Assembly: GCF_023074175.1 (NCBI RefSeq)
Contig: NZ_JADPKS010000130.1
Coordinates: forward strand, 1-60,653
DNA: 60,653 nucleotides
Direction of reading: 5' to 3'
Origin: Bradyrhizobium sp. 139
Lineage (GTDB): Bacteria > Pseudomonadota > Alphaproteobacteria > Rhizobiales > Xanthobacteraceae
Made by a program: the position numbers and the translations under genes. Positions 28,686 through 38,494 of the stretch are shown piece by piece; the stretch's first letter is position 1; the number at the start of each line of letters is the position of its first letter. The notes under the pieces are model-generated. The model searched no databases and was not told the DNA's origin. It worked only from the letters and a program-made list of their open reading frames with translations.

Positions 28686-28820
28686 ATGAAGCTTCTCATC
28701 TGCATCTTTCTCGCCGGACACACCTCGCCACTAAACGAACGACCTTTCGCTGGTCCGAGCTCGCTCGGTTTCAGCCACGAGCACGGCATTTCGGATCCTC
28801 CTTGGCGAAAGCAACTTTGA
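28686..28820 (+). CDS. Candidate 44-residue small protein
   Basis: ATG 28686 is preceded by GGAGGAAG with ten-base spacing. The product starts MKLLICIFLAGHTSP, a short basic and hydrophobic leader, and continues with a Pro- and His-containing tail ending WRKQL. It looks like a small exported or membrane-associated peptide. Support comes from the good ribosome site and the PmrA-like repeat upstream; there is no homology evidence. Confidence 0.4.
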   Translation: MKLLICIFLAGHTSPLNERPFAGPSSLGFSHEHGISDPPWRKQL

Positions 28821-28841
28821 CTTCAGGCGCCTAGTGCAACG

Positions 28842-29327
28842 ATGCACCGCATCTTTCAGAATTTTATCGACCATTTGGCGACAGCAAACGATCTTGCTGA
28901 TTTATCAGAGGTACTCTTGGAGACGGCGACAGCCCTTGAGCTCGCCTGTTTTGCTTATCTTTCACTTCCCAGCCAATTCGGAGGCGCGCCACGCCTTATC
29001 TCAACTTATCCTGAGAGGTGGACCTCTCACTATCTGCAGAGCCGCTATGAGCGCATTGACCCGGTCATCAGACAAGCGCTTCAGTCCTCCGAGCCCTTCA
29101 AATGGGGGGTCGGCTCACAATCGGCTATGCAGACACGCGTTCAAGAGCAGCTCCTCGACGAAGCATCTCAGTTCGGGCTTCGGATTGGCTTTACGGTTCC
29201 CATTCACGACGGTCATGGCCCCGTGGCGGCGCTGACCTTCGCCGCCGCAACGCGAAATCGGGTCTTTGATGGGCGCGTAAGCACCCGCAAAATGGCGCTG
29301 AGCCTCAACGAACACAGCCCAACCTGA
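28842..29327 (+). pseudogene. Truncated LuxR/TraR-type autoinducer-binding protein
   Basis: The frame encodes an N-terminal acyl-homoserine-lactone-binding domain: YPERWTSHYLQSRYERIDPV, then FGLRIGFTVPIHDGHGPVAA. These are typical TraR/LuxR positions, including the conserved Trp, Tyr and Asp. Homology ends near residue 140 (about 29270), where the DNA becomes the antisense of trbE; the last 20 residues are read through trbE. The LuxR DNA-binding domain is absent. Domain-only LuxR proteins can act as inhibitors, but the position of the break at a trbE junction argues for a recombination remnant. Confidence 0.8.
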
Positions 29328-29537
29328 TCCCAGCCGCCGCAAGGCGTTGTTCAAACGACCGGCAACGCCGACAAGTTCGGCCGGTACCGCGCTATCCAGG
29401 TCAGGCCCCCGGAATTTGGCCGTCCGTTGGAACGAACCGTCCTTGTTCAGGATGATGCCCTCGTCGACCAGGGCTGCCCAAGGCAGGAAGTCGGCGAGAC
29501 GCGCGTTGGAATGACGATATTCGGCAAGATTTATCAT
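29270..29537 (-). pseudogene. trbE: TrbE (VirB4-type ATPase), N-terminal remnant
   Basis: From ATG 29537: MINLAEYRHSNARLADFLPW, then LVDEGIILNKDGSFQRTAKF, and GSGWAVFVEAQRH, the canonical TrbE N-terminus. Family resemblance stops about 85 residues in, at roughly 29270-29290, where the LuxR-type gene begins on the other strand. Full TrbE is over 800 residues with Walker motifs, so this is inactive. No trbJ, L, F, G or I follows, so the mating pore is incomplete. Confidence 0.85.
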
Positions 29538-29547
29538 GACCGTGAGC

Positions 29548-29811
29548 TCAGGTGTTGAGATGGCCGGGAATGCGCAGATGTCGGCGCACCACGTCGACGA
29601 AGGCAGGGTCGCGTTTGGCGGCCCAGACGGCGGCCATGTGACCGATGAACCAGAGCACGAGACCCGCGATCCACAGCCGCAGTCCAAGTCCAAGGGCTGC
29701 TGCAAGCGTGCCGTTAACGATCGCGACTGACCGCGGGGCACCGCCCATCAATATCGGTTCGGTGAGCGCTCGATGAACGGGGACGACAAAGCCTGTGACC
29801 TGCTCATGCAT
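29548..29811 (-). CDS. trbD: Conjugal transfer protein TrbD (VirB3-like)
   Basis: 87 residues. FVVPVHRALTEPILMGGAPR is the VirB3/TrbD signature, followed by two membrane helices around VNGTLAAALGLGLRLWIAGL and VLWFIGHMAAVWA. The ATG overlaps the trbC stop (ATGA), and trbE starts 10 bases beyond its own stop. It is an inner-membrane part of the type IV secretion channel. Confidence 0.88.
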   Translation of the reverse strand: MHEQVTGFVVPVHRALTEPILMGGAPRSVAIVNGTLAAALGLGLRLWIAGLVLWFIGHMAAVWAAKRDPAFVDVVRRHLRIPGHLNT

Positions 29812-30137
29812 CAGATCACCACGCCGCCGCCGAAGGAGAAGAACGACAGGAAGAAGCTCGAAGCCGCGAACGCGATAGACAGACCAAACACGATCTGGAT
29901 TAGCCTGCGGAAACCGCCAGACGAATCTCCGAAGGCTAGCGTCAACCCTGTCACGACGATGATGATGACGGCGATGATCTTGGCGACCGGCCCCTCGACC
30001 GACTGCAGGATCTGATTGAGCGGCTGCTCCCACGGCATGTTCGAGCCGGCCGCCCAGGCCGGCGCCATCGCAAAGAGAATTGAACCGGAAGCAACGAATG
30101 ATGCGGCTTGCCGAAGAAAACGAGAGTTCATATGCAT
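29811..30137 (-). CDS. trbC: Conjugal transfer protein TrbC (VirB2-like pilin)
   Basis: 108 residues from ATG 30137 with GGAGAT upstream. A signal peptide ends APAWAAG, followed by MPWEQPLNQILQSVEGPVAK and two hydrophobic segments with FGDSSGGFRR between them, the VirB2/TrbC pilin pattern. It starts one base after the trbB stop and overlaps trbD. Confidence 0.9.
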   Translation of the reverse strand: MHMNSRFLRQAASFVASGSILFAMAPAWAAGSNMPWEQPLNQILQSVEGPVAKIIAVIIIVVTGLTLAFGDSSGGFRRLIQIVFGLSIAFAASSFFLSFFSFGGGVVI

Positions 30138-30138
30138 G

Positions 30139-31101
30139 TCAATCTCCTGCTGAGAAAAGGCTGTAGTCGCCGGCGGCCCCGAGCCCTGAGACGGCGGCGA
30201 GCTCCGCGAGGCGGCGATCGGTACCGCGGCCCGCAAGAACGGCGACTACGTTGATGGTCTCGGCGATCAAGGCACGTGGAACCGTGATGACGGCTTCCTG
30301 GATGAGTTGCTCGAGCCGCCGCAGCGCGCCGAGCGCGGTGCCCGCATGAATAGTGCCGATGCCGCCGGGATGGCCGGTGCCCCAGGCCTTGAGCAGATCG
30401 AGTGCTTCAGCACCGCGGACCTCTCCAACCGGGATGCGATCCGGACGCAGTCGCAGCGAGGAGCGGACAAGATCCGACAGCGTGGCTACGCCGTCTTTGG
30501 TCCGTAGCGCGACAAGATTGGGCGCGTTGCACTGAAGTTCGCGTGTATCTTCGATCAGCACGACCCGGTCGGAGGTCTTTGCCACTTCAGCCAAGAGCGC
30601 ATTTGTCAACGTCGTCTTGCCGGTCGATGTCCCACCGGCGACGAGGATGTTCTTACGAGAGGCGACTGCGTTCTTCAGGATCTTGGCCTGCGCCGAGGTC
30701 ATGATCTCCTTGGCGACGTAGTCGTCGAGCGTAAACACAGCGACCGCGGGCTTGCGGATAGCGAACGCTGGTGCAGCAACGACCGGAGGCAAGAGACCCT
30801 CGAAGCGCTCTCCGGTCCCAGGCAACTCGGCCGAGACGCGTGGCGAGCCGGCATGCACCTCGGCGCCCACGTGGTGCGCCACCAGGCGAACGATGCGTTC
30901 GCCGTCCGCCGCCGACAGCGTTTCGCCAGTGTCAATCAGGCCACTGGACAATCGGTCGATCCATAGCCGCCCATCCGGATTGAGCATCACCTCGACGATC
31001 GTTTCATCTTCGAGGTAGCCGGCAATCGCCGCGCCAAGTGCGCTACGCAGCATTCGCGCACCGCGCGAACTCGCTTCCGATTGAATGGAATGGATTGTCA
31101 C
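30139..31101 (-). CDS. trbB: Conjugal transfer ATPase TrbB (VirB11-like)
   Basis: 320 residues from GTG 31101. EVMLNPDGRLWIDRLSSGL is the TrbB N-terminus. Walker A is GGTSTGKTTLTNALL, the Asp box is VVLIEDTRELQC, and GHPGGIGTIHAG is the His box. This hexameric ATPase drives pilus assembly and substrate transfer. The frame is open further upstream through a stretch not recognised as TrbB, next to the MFS pseudogene that separates it from the CopG-type gene. Confidence 0.92.
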   Translation of the reverse strand: MTIHSIQSEASSRGARMLRSALGAAIAGYLEDETIVEVMLNPDGRLWIDRLSSGLIDTGETLSAADGERIVRLVAHHVGAEVHAGSPRVSAELPGTGERFEGLLPPVVAAPAFAIRKPAVAVFTLDDYVAKEIMTSAQAKILKNAVASRKNILVAGGTSTGKTTLTNALLAEVAKTSDRVVLIEDTRELQCNAPNLVALRTKDGVATLSDLVRSSLRLRPDRIPVGEVRGAEALDLLKAWGTGHPGGIGTIHAGTALGALRRLEQLIQEAVITVPRALIAETINVVAVLAGRGTDRRLAELAAVSGLGAAGDYSLFSAGD

Positions 31102-31269
31102 CGCGGTCCCCACCGAATAGAACGTCCAAAGGGCGTCCTCAGATGGGATGATTAGAAAAGGCACCAAACGATCAAAGGCAACGAGTGCTTTCGGCGATCG
31201 TAGATTGGCGTAGAAAAGGAAACTGCTGTTGATGCCTACTCGTATGCATCGGCCCGTTGCGGGCGCAGT

Positions 31270-32581
31270 TCACCACTCTGCATCGTCATCGGCTTGTTCG
31301 CAGAAGATGCCTGCTTCGACGGGGTCGAAAGCACCGATCGGCATGATGGAAGGAATAGAAACCATCGGCACAGTGAAAGATTCGAGCCCTGGTAGCGCGA
31401 ACCAGGCCATAGCCGCGATCTGAAGTGCAACATTGAGACCGAACGCGACTTGATAGGCCGCAATGGATCTATGACCATCATCTATGGACCATTGTTGCAA
31501 AACCACACCCGTCCCGTATTGGGCCAAAAATGCCCAACCAAAATGCAGGACGTTCAAGGCGCCATTGGCGCGACCGGTGAGTTCTGGCGGAAAGTAATCC
31601 ACTATTGCCGCGAAGCTGACCACGGTCGCTGTTCCCACAATTGCGACGACGGACCACGGTAAAATGGATGGCACGGGCACCCGCAGGATCAAGACAAGCT
31701 GGGCTGCGATGAACAGGACCGCGACAAAAGCCAATATCGGCCCCCACTCCCCTTCGTCTAATGCAACGGACCGTGGTACCGAACAGCCAGGCGCCGCCGC
31801 AAAGTACGATCGACATTGTGAACAGCTGTCCGACAAGACCGGCACGATCAAATCCCTCTACTTCCGTGAACCACGGCGCCGCCCACAAAACCTGCAGAGA
31901 CCAGGCCGATCCCACGCAAGTCGCTGACAACTGGGCAATTCGCCAAAAGCGCCTGTCGCTAAAAACGGAGCTAAGGGTAACGGGGGGTTGATCCTATTGA
32001 CGGGATGACGACTCGTTCAGGAACAATGACGTAGATGAGCACGGCCGTGGCACCGGTTGCGGCCGCCAGGACTTCAAAGAGCTGTCGCCACACCATCCAG
32101 GCGAGGAGATGCTCGGCGGGTACCGTGGCGGTCACCGCTCCAAGCGACCCGAGCATGATCATGTAGCCGTTGAGCAAGGCTACTCGTCCCTGGGAAACCA
32201 CAGAACGATGGACTTCAGTCCAGCCATCAGCGCCGCCGCCACCCCAAGGCCGATCATGGCTCGCGCAACCAAAAGGGATACGAACCCTCCGGACATCGCG
32301 AATAGTCCTGCGCCCGCGGCAGCGACTAAGAGCAATGCACTCTGGACCCGGCGCAGACCAAAGCGGTCCAACAAAATGCCGACGGGGATCTGGGCCGCCG
32401 CGAACACCAGGAAATAGACTGACGTGAGCAACCCGAGGTCGGCAGTACCGAGCCCGGTATCTGAGATGAGATGGCCGGAGATCAGAGCGTTGATCGTTCG
32501 GAACAGATATGAAAGATAGTATCCAGCAGCAAACGGGAGAAAAACGCGCGCGATGAGGCGCCATGCCATTGAGATTTTCAT
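31270..32581 (-). pseudogene. MFS transporter with several frameshifts
   Basis: ATG 32581 starts a facilitator (FAAGYYLSYLFRTINALISG) that reads to IVLWFPRDE and stops near 32180. The next frame resumes RVALLNGYMIMLGSLGAVTA and ends near 31971. A third resumes AWSLQVLWAAPWFTEVEGFD and shifts again near 31830 into GPILAFVAVLFIAAQLVLIL. At least three lesions are therefore present, too many for random read error in one gene. It lies between the CopG-type gene and trbB, which are usually adjacent, so it is an insertion into the transfer operon that has since decayed. Confidence 0.85.
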
Positions 32582-32713
32582 GCTGGCCCTTCTTGCTCGT
32601 TCAACTCATTCGAGCCGATAGCGCGTCCAGCGTTATGCCGGCTTGGCTAAATTGCTGCGGTCGCAGGCTGGCGTAGAAAAAGAAGGACCGGCGAGATAGC
32701 TCGTCGACGTGGT

Positions 32714-33142
32714 TCAACCAGGTTTCGCTGCCGGCTCCTGACGAACGATATCTTCTGGAATCTCGCGCAGGAAGCTCTGTCCCTTCTGCAACCGACGCCC
32801 GAGCGCTTCGACAAATCCTTCAAAGCGCTCCCGACCCTTGAGTTGGGCCGCCGCCTGTGCGTCGTTGGGCAATGGCGGCGTGATTGTCAGCCAAAAGCGG
32901 ATGAAGAGAGCCAGGGTTTCAGCCGTCAAACCAACATCACGCTCCAGCCTCTGCATCTGGCGCGACAGCCGGTCCAGTCGGCGGGTAAATGCCGCCTCTT
33001 GTCTGTCTGCTCCATCTGGTGACAGAAACGAAGCGACTGCTGCTTCCACGATCGCGGACCGAGACAGCTTCTTGCGATCGGCAAGATCCGTGATCTGCTT
33101 CAGAAGTTCCGGCGGGAAATAGACGTTCATCCGGTCGCGCAT
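32714..33142 (-). CDS. CopG-type ribbon-helix-helix protein of the transfer operon
   Basis: 142 residues. RMNVYFPPELLKQITDLADR with KKLSRSAIVEAAVASFL is a ribbon-helix-helix DNA-binding domain. A C-terminal helical extension containing one hydrophobic stretch (LALFIRFWLTITPPLP) follows. Genes of this type sit between traG and trbB in rhizobial conjugative elements, as here, six bases after traG. It probably autoregulates the operon or acts at the relaxosome. Confidence 0.82.
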   Translation of the reverse strand: MRDRMNVYFPPELLKQITDLADRKKLSRSAIVEAAVASFLSPDGADRQEAAFTRRLDRLSRQMQRLERDVGLTAETLALFIRFWLTITPPLPNDAQAAAQLKGRERFEGFVEALGRRLQKGQSFLREIPEDIVRQEPAAKPG

Positions 33143-33148
33143 AACGCC

Positions 33149-35139
33149 TCAGAGCTCCATGCCGTCGTTTGGATCAAGCGCGACTTGGCGGACAACGCCG
33201 CGCATCTGTTGGCGTATGAGCCGAGACTGGCGGACCGCGTCCTCGTCGTCGTCAAGAACAACGGCAAATTCTTCTGCCGGCGTAGGCTCGGTCGTCTCCT
33301 TGGCGATTGCAACGTGATCGGGGAGTTCGGGTTCTCGACGAAGACCGCTATTGGCCGTGTCCTCTGCGGCGCTTTCGGCACTGTCGGTTGAACGTGCCGC
33401 TGCTTTCAGCGTTCCGAGCGCCGACCACCCGTCCGTTCGCGATGAGCGTCCGGCGGCCGCGGGATCTGGCGGCGACAAGACCCGCTCGGTAAACCGCCGA
33501 TCCTCGTAATAGCGCACCTTCTTCGCCCTGATCGGCGGCGTGCCCGCCACCATGACGATCTCGTCTCGCGGAGGAAGCTGCATGACCTCGCCAGGGGTCA
33601 AGAGTGGCCTCGCCGTCTCCTGCCGCGAGACCATGAGGTGCCCCAGCCAGGGGTTCAATCTATGCCCGGCATAATTCTTCATGGCCCGCATCTCGGTCGC
33701 CGTACCCAGCGCGTCGGACACGCGCTTGGCCGTCCGCTCATCGTTGGTCGCGAAGCTGACCCGGACGTGGCAGTTGTCGAGGACGGCATTGTTAGGCCCG
33801 TAGGCCTTCTCGATCTGGTTGAGCGATTGCGCGATCAGAAAACTCTTGATGCCGTATCCCGCCATGAAGGCGAGCGCGGACTCGAAGAAATCAAGCCGCC
33901 CAAGTGCCGGGAACTCGTCGAGCATCATCAGGACGCGATGGCGGCGGTCGCGGGCGTGCAAGTCCTCGGTCAGACGTCGGCCGATCTGATTCAGCACCAG
34001 GCGGATCAATGGTTTGGTTCGTGAGATATCCGAGGGAGGCACCACCAGGTACAGCGTCGTGGGGCGGCTATCTGCGATCAGATCGGCGATCCGCCAGTCG
34101 CACCGGCAGGTGACCTGGGCCACGACGGGATCGCGATAGAGCCCGAGGAACGACATCGCGGTGGATAGGACACCGGAACGCTCATTCTCCGATTTGTTAA
34201 GAAGTTCGCGGGCGGTCGAGGCGACCACGGGATGAGCACCCTGCTCGCCAAGATGCGCGGTGGTCATCATCGCCTTCAACGTCGCTTCGATCGGCCGCTT
34301 CGGGTCGGACAGGAAGGCGGCGACGCCAGCCAAGGTCTTGTCGGCCTCGGCATAGAGGACGTGGAGTATGGCGCCGACCAGGAGCGAATGACTGGTCTTC
34401 TCCCAATGGTTCCGCTTATCGAGCGAGCCTTCGGGGTCGACCAGAACGTCGGCCACGTTCTGAACGTCGCGAACCTCCCATTCCCCGCGGCGAACCTCGA
34501 GCAGCGGATTGTAGGCTGAGGACTTTGGATTGGTGGGGTCGAACAACAGGACGCGGCCGTGCCGCGAACGGAAGCCGGCGGTGAGTTGCCAGTTCTCGCC
34601 CTTGATGTCGTGAACGATGGCTGAACCGGGCCAGGCCAGCAGCGAAGGAACAACGAGGCCGACACCTTTGCCAGATCGGGTAGGCGCAAAACACAACACG
34701 TGTTCCGGGCCATCGTGACGAAGGTAGTCGCGGTCGAGCTTGCCCAGCACCACACCATCCGGACCGAGAAGTCCGGCTGCTCGAACCTCTTCCTCATCAG
34801 CCCAGCGCGCCGAGCCATAGGTCTCGACATTCTTGGCCTCGCGCGCCCGCCACACCGACATGCCGATCGCCGCCGCGATCGCGAAATGAATGTCCCGGAC
34901 GCCGCGATAAAGGCGCCCTCAACAAAGACCTGAGGGGCATAGGCATCAAAGACGAACCACCACCAGAAGAAGACCGGCGGATAATAGACCTTGAAGCCCA
35001 ACAGCTCGAACCAGGGTCGCCCGAGCTCCGGCTGCCAGGCGAGCCGCCAGGCTGTCCATTCGGTTGCTCCCCAGATCGCAAGCAAGACGATCAGGCCGAC
35101 AACGGTTACCTGTCCCCAGAGGATTTTGGTTCCGGACAT
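33149..35139 (-). pseudogene. traG: Coupling protein TraG (VirD4-like), N-terminal frameshift
   Basis: ATG 35139 begins MSGTKILWGQVTVVGLIVLL, with two membrane helices through VEGAFIAASGTFIS. The frame is then lost near 34895, and the 570-residue remainder restarts as GMSVWRAREAKNVETYGSAR. That part holds Walker A (APTRSGKGVGLVVPSLL), Walker B (VLMMLDEFPALGRLDFFE) and the rest of the ATPase. A one-base deletion or two-base insertion explains the break. The ATPase frame could be made from ATG 34861 but would lack its membrane anchor. TraG links the relaxosome to the channel. Confidence 0.85.
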
Positions 35140-35174
35140 CCCGAACCCCTTTCCGCAACTAATTGGAGAGAATG

Positions 35175-36938
35175 CTAAAGGCCGAGGTCGCGCTTGCGGC
35201 CAAAGCCCCACTCGATGCCACCGCCGTCCTTCACGACGCCGGTGACGTGCTGGCCGAGCTTCTGTTCGAGCTCGCGCGACCAAGGCACGAGCTGAAACCC
35301 AAGCCCGTTATCGATCATGGCGAAGCGTCCCGAGGTAAGCGTCAGCCGCTGGCGATACGTGCCCGCCACGTGCTCTCCAGAGGCGGCGTTCACATGAGGC
35401 AAGCCAGTGTCGGCCGAGACTTTTGCGGCGATCTCGCCGAGTTCACGTCGGCGCAAGGTGTCCAGAAGGTCGCGCTGCAAGATGATGCGTTGGCCCTGCC
35501 GCCGAGCCAGACCTTCCTGAACCAGATGCTCGGTACGGGCTTCCATGGCGTCACGGGTCTCGCGGCCGAATCCGCCCATGGCGAGCGGTATGGGATCGCG
35601 TTCAACCAGCCTGTGGTCGAGCCAAGTCGCGCCTTTCGCGGTGATCTGGCCACCGAGATCGAGATCGGAACGGGTTGCGAGCACCACGGTCGGTCGCGGC
35701 TCGTCGGCTTGACCGAAGCGCCGTACTTCGACAATACCGCCGATCGGCGGCACATGTTCGAAGGCCTCGACCCCGCGGAAGCGCACGTAGTGCGCACGTC
35801 CGTCTGTTCCGTCGATCAGGGCGTAGGCCTCGCCAGTCAGCTCATCATGTAATCCTCGATCGACCAACCGTCCGACAATCTGGGACGTTGGTTGTCCACC
35901 TTCGATGGCGAAGTCGGCAACCCCGCGCGTTTCCCCGCGCTCGGTAAAGACGCGATGCATGGTCTTGATGATGTCGCCGCGCATGCCGAGGTCGCGCAAG
36001 CTGCGCTCAGCCTCGAGCCCAACCATCCATTCCCCCGGCGCGGCGGATGCAGCAAGGCCCATCTTCTCTAGGTGCTAAAGACGACCGACCATCAGGCGGC
36101 GGATCTCGGGATCTGACTTGGCGGGATGCTCCGGGCGAAGATCGATATAGCCGGTCTCATCTGCCGCCAGCCGGATCTCCCGATCGAGCCGCGTCCGTCG
36201 CTCTGCCGTGACTTCCCTCTCCAGCGAACTGCGGACCTCGTGCTCCGGCCTTGGCCCCAGTTCGATGGCGACCAGTTCCTCGGCGCGCGAGCGCAGGCCC
36301 CGACTGATGTAGTCGCGGGAGATCACCAGATCGGCTCCTTCCGCATCGACTCCGCGAACAAGAAGATGGACGTGAGGGTTGTCGGTGTTCCAGTGATCGA
36401 CGGCCACCCAGTCGAGCCGCGTGCCGAGATCGACCTCCATCTGCCTGGCGAGATCACGGGTGAAGGCCTTGAGGTCCGTCATGTCGCCGGCGTCCTCTGG
36501 CGAGACGATGAACCTGAAATGATGCCGGTCGTCCTTGCACCGCTCTGCGAAAGCCGCTCCATCAGCGCGATCGCTGCCGGCATCGAACATCTCGGCGCGC
36601 TCACCATCCCGGGTCACGCCGTCACGCTTCAGATACGAGAGGAGAGCCGTTAGTGGTGCTGAGCGGAAGGCCCGTCCCTTGTGTCGGACAACACGCGCCT
36701 TCACAACGACGCGCCGCGTCGGGCTGAACAATCTGGCGCGACCAAAGGACAGCCGGCCGCGGCCAAACGTCGAGCGCCCGTAGGCCGTCGAACGCCTGCC
36801 GGCCGCGGTCTGACCCGAAGTGTGCCCCGCTTTCTTCGCCGCCCGCAGCACCTGGTTGATGAAGCTCTTGGGCTTCGGCGCGCGGGTACTGCGGATACGC
36901 CCAGGCCGAATACGCAGGTCGCTGTCACCCACGCTCAC
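35175..36938 (-). pseudogene. rlxS: VirD2-like relaxase with DUF3363 region, interrupted by an amber codon
   Basis: The first 287 residues include RHKGRAFRSAPLTALLSYLK and the three-His metal motif in DHWNTDNPHVHLLVRGVD, defining a mobilisation relaxase. After RRLMVGRL a TAG (36075-36077) stands where CAG is expected; the same frame continues HLEKMGLAASAAPGEWMV and on through the DUF3363 region to 35175. Together about 588 residues, normal for this family. The nicking domain might still be made as a truncated protein. The symbol follows the equivalent gene of rhizobial symbiosis islands. Confidence 0.85.
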
Positions 36939-37199
36939 AGCAGGGCCTCCCAGCGATCAAAAGCGCACACGGTGCTGAAAACGCCTTTGATTGCATTCAT
37001 CAAAATGCAAAGCGCGGCACGCGCCCCGACCGACCGGCACGGTAGAACCCAAGCCATGCCAATGGCTTGCGGTTCGACCGGCGAGCCCCTTTTATCTCGC
37101 CGTCCTGCCGTCGTGTTGTAAGCGTCCGAATCCTGCACGACTTTCCGAGAGTGCGTTGTCGTTCCATATCGGGTTCCTTGCTGCATTGGAGGATCTCCG

Positions 37200-38075
37200 G
37201 TGGGTACGGAATATTTCAAGAACGAGGCGCTCCGTTCTTTTTGGTCGGTGCACGTTGAAGCGTGGCGACGGAGCGGTCTCAGCAAACGCAAATATTGTCG
37301 TCAGCATCGTCTCTCCGGCGGCACATTCGATCGCTGGCTGCGGCATCTGATTGACGCCGAAGCCCTGAAAATACGTGCGGAATTGCGTCGAGAGGAACGT
37401 CGGGAGCAGCTCCGCAAGAAGCGGAGTCCGGTGTCGACGGACCAGCGCTGCAGAGCCGTGCAAGCGTTCTGGGCGATGCACGTCGAAGCGATGAGATGGT
37501 GCGGACTGAGCATGCAAGCATATTCCCGGGCACATGGCATATCGCAGCACAGCCTGAGGCGGTGGCGCGATTTGATCGACGCCAATGAAGTGGAAATCGA
37601 CTGGCGAACGCACCTTCATCCGAGTGCCCGTCCGCTAATAAGCACTAGTGCTAGCAGCGCTGCTAAGGAGTCAGCCGCCGAAACGCGCTTGACAGATGCG
37701 CCGACAGCTGATCCGCCCAGCGATGGATTTGCCAACCGACGTCGCTTCAGTGACGAGGAAAAGCTGGAGATCGTGCGCGAGTCCGAACACCCCGGCGCCA
37801 CCGCCGCCGAGGTTTGCCGGCGCCACGGCATCGTCAGCAGCATGCTGTTCCGTTGGCGGGTACAGTTCGGGTTCGGCAAGCGAGCGCGAGCGAAGTTGGT
37901 GGCTGTGAAAGTTACCGGAGCGCACCCGGGAACGCTCGTCCTGAACGATCTGTTGCAGCCGCCCGACGGCATGAGGGTTGTCCAATTGGACGACGGTCGA
38001 CGTGTCTTTGCACCGATCGGCAGCGATCCGGATGCAGTCCGTCGACACGTCAACGAGCAGGAGATAGCACGATGA
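37200..38075 (+). CDS. tnpA: IS66-family accessory protein TnpA
   Basis: 291 residues. The C-terminal third is a standard IS66 TnpA helix-turn-helix: RRFSDEEKLEIVRESEHPGA then AAEVCRRHGIVSSMLFRWRV. The N-terminal part contains two copies of a related module (FWSVHVEAWRRSGLSKRKYC and FWAMHVEAMRWCGLSMQAYS), making it longer than most TnpA proteins. Its stop overlaps the tnpB start. Confidence 0.88.
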   Translation: MGTEYFKNEALRSFWSVHVEAWRRSGLSKRKYCRQHRLSGGTFDRWLRHLIDAEALKIRAELRREERREQLRKKRSPVSTDQRCRAVQAFWAMHVEAMRWCGLSMQAYSRAHGISQHSLRRWRDLIDANEVEIDWRTHLHPSARPLISTSASSAAKESAAETRLTDAPTADPPSDGFANRRRFSDEEKLEIVRESEHPGATAAEVCRRHGIVSSMLFRWRVQFGFGKRARAKLVAVKVTGAHPGTLVLNDLLQPPDGMRVVQLDDGRRVFAPIGSDPDAVRRHVNEQEIAR

Positions 38076-38425
38076 TGATCGTGCCGGCCGGGGTGAAGGT
38101 GCATCTGGCCTTGGGATATACCGACATGCGCAAGGGCCTGGATGGGCTCGCTACGCTCGTTCAGGAACACCTCAAGAAGGATCCGTTCTCCGGCCACCTG
38201 TTTGCCTTCCGCGGTAGGAATGCGAGCAGACTGAAGATCCTGTTCTGGGACGGCAACGGACTCTGTCTGTTCACCAAGCGGATCGATCAAGGTGGCTTCA
38301 TCTGGCCTAGAATGAGTGATCCGGGTGGCACCGTGACGCTCTCTCCGGCGCAGCTTGCGATGCTGATCGAGGGCATCGATTGGCGCACACCTGAGCGTCG
38401 ATGGCGCCCCGCCATCGCGGGTTGA
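38072..38425 (+). CDS. tnpB: IS66-family accessory protein TnpB (Orf2)
   Basis: 117 residues. VHLALGYTDMRKGLDGLATL, with KILFWDGNGLCLFTKRI, is the family signature. ATG 38072 overlaps the tnpA stop (ATGA), giving coupled translation. It is needed with TnpA for IS66 transposition. Confidence 0.92.
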   Translation: MMIVPAGVKVHLALGYTDMRKGLDGLATLVQEHLKKDPFSGHLFAFRGRNASRLKILFWDGNGLCLFTKRIDQGGFIWPRMSDPGGTVTLSPAQLAMLIEGIDWRTPERRWRPAIAG

Positions 38426-38494
38426 ATCGCAGAAACCCGCATAGAATATAGCGAAGTTGCTTCTTCGAATCGGCATGTTCGAGTAGAATCGGAC

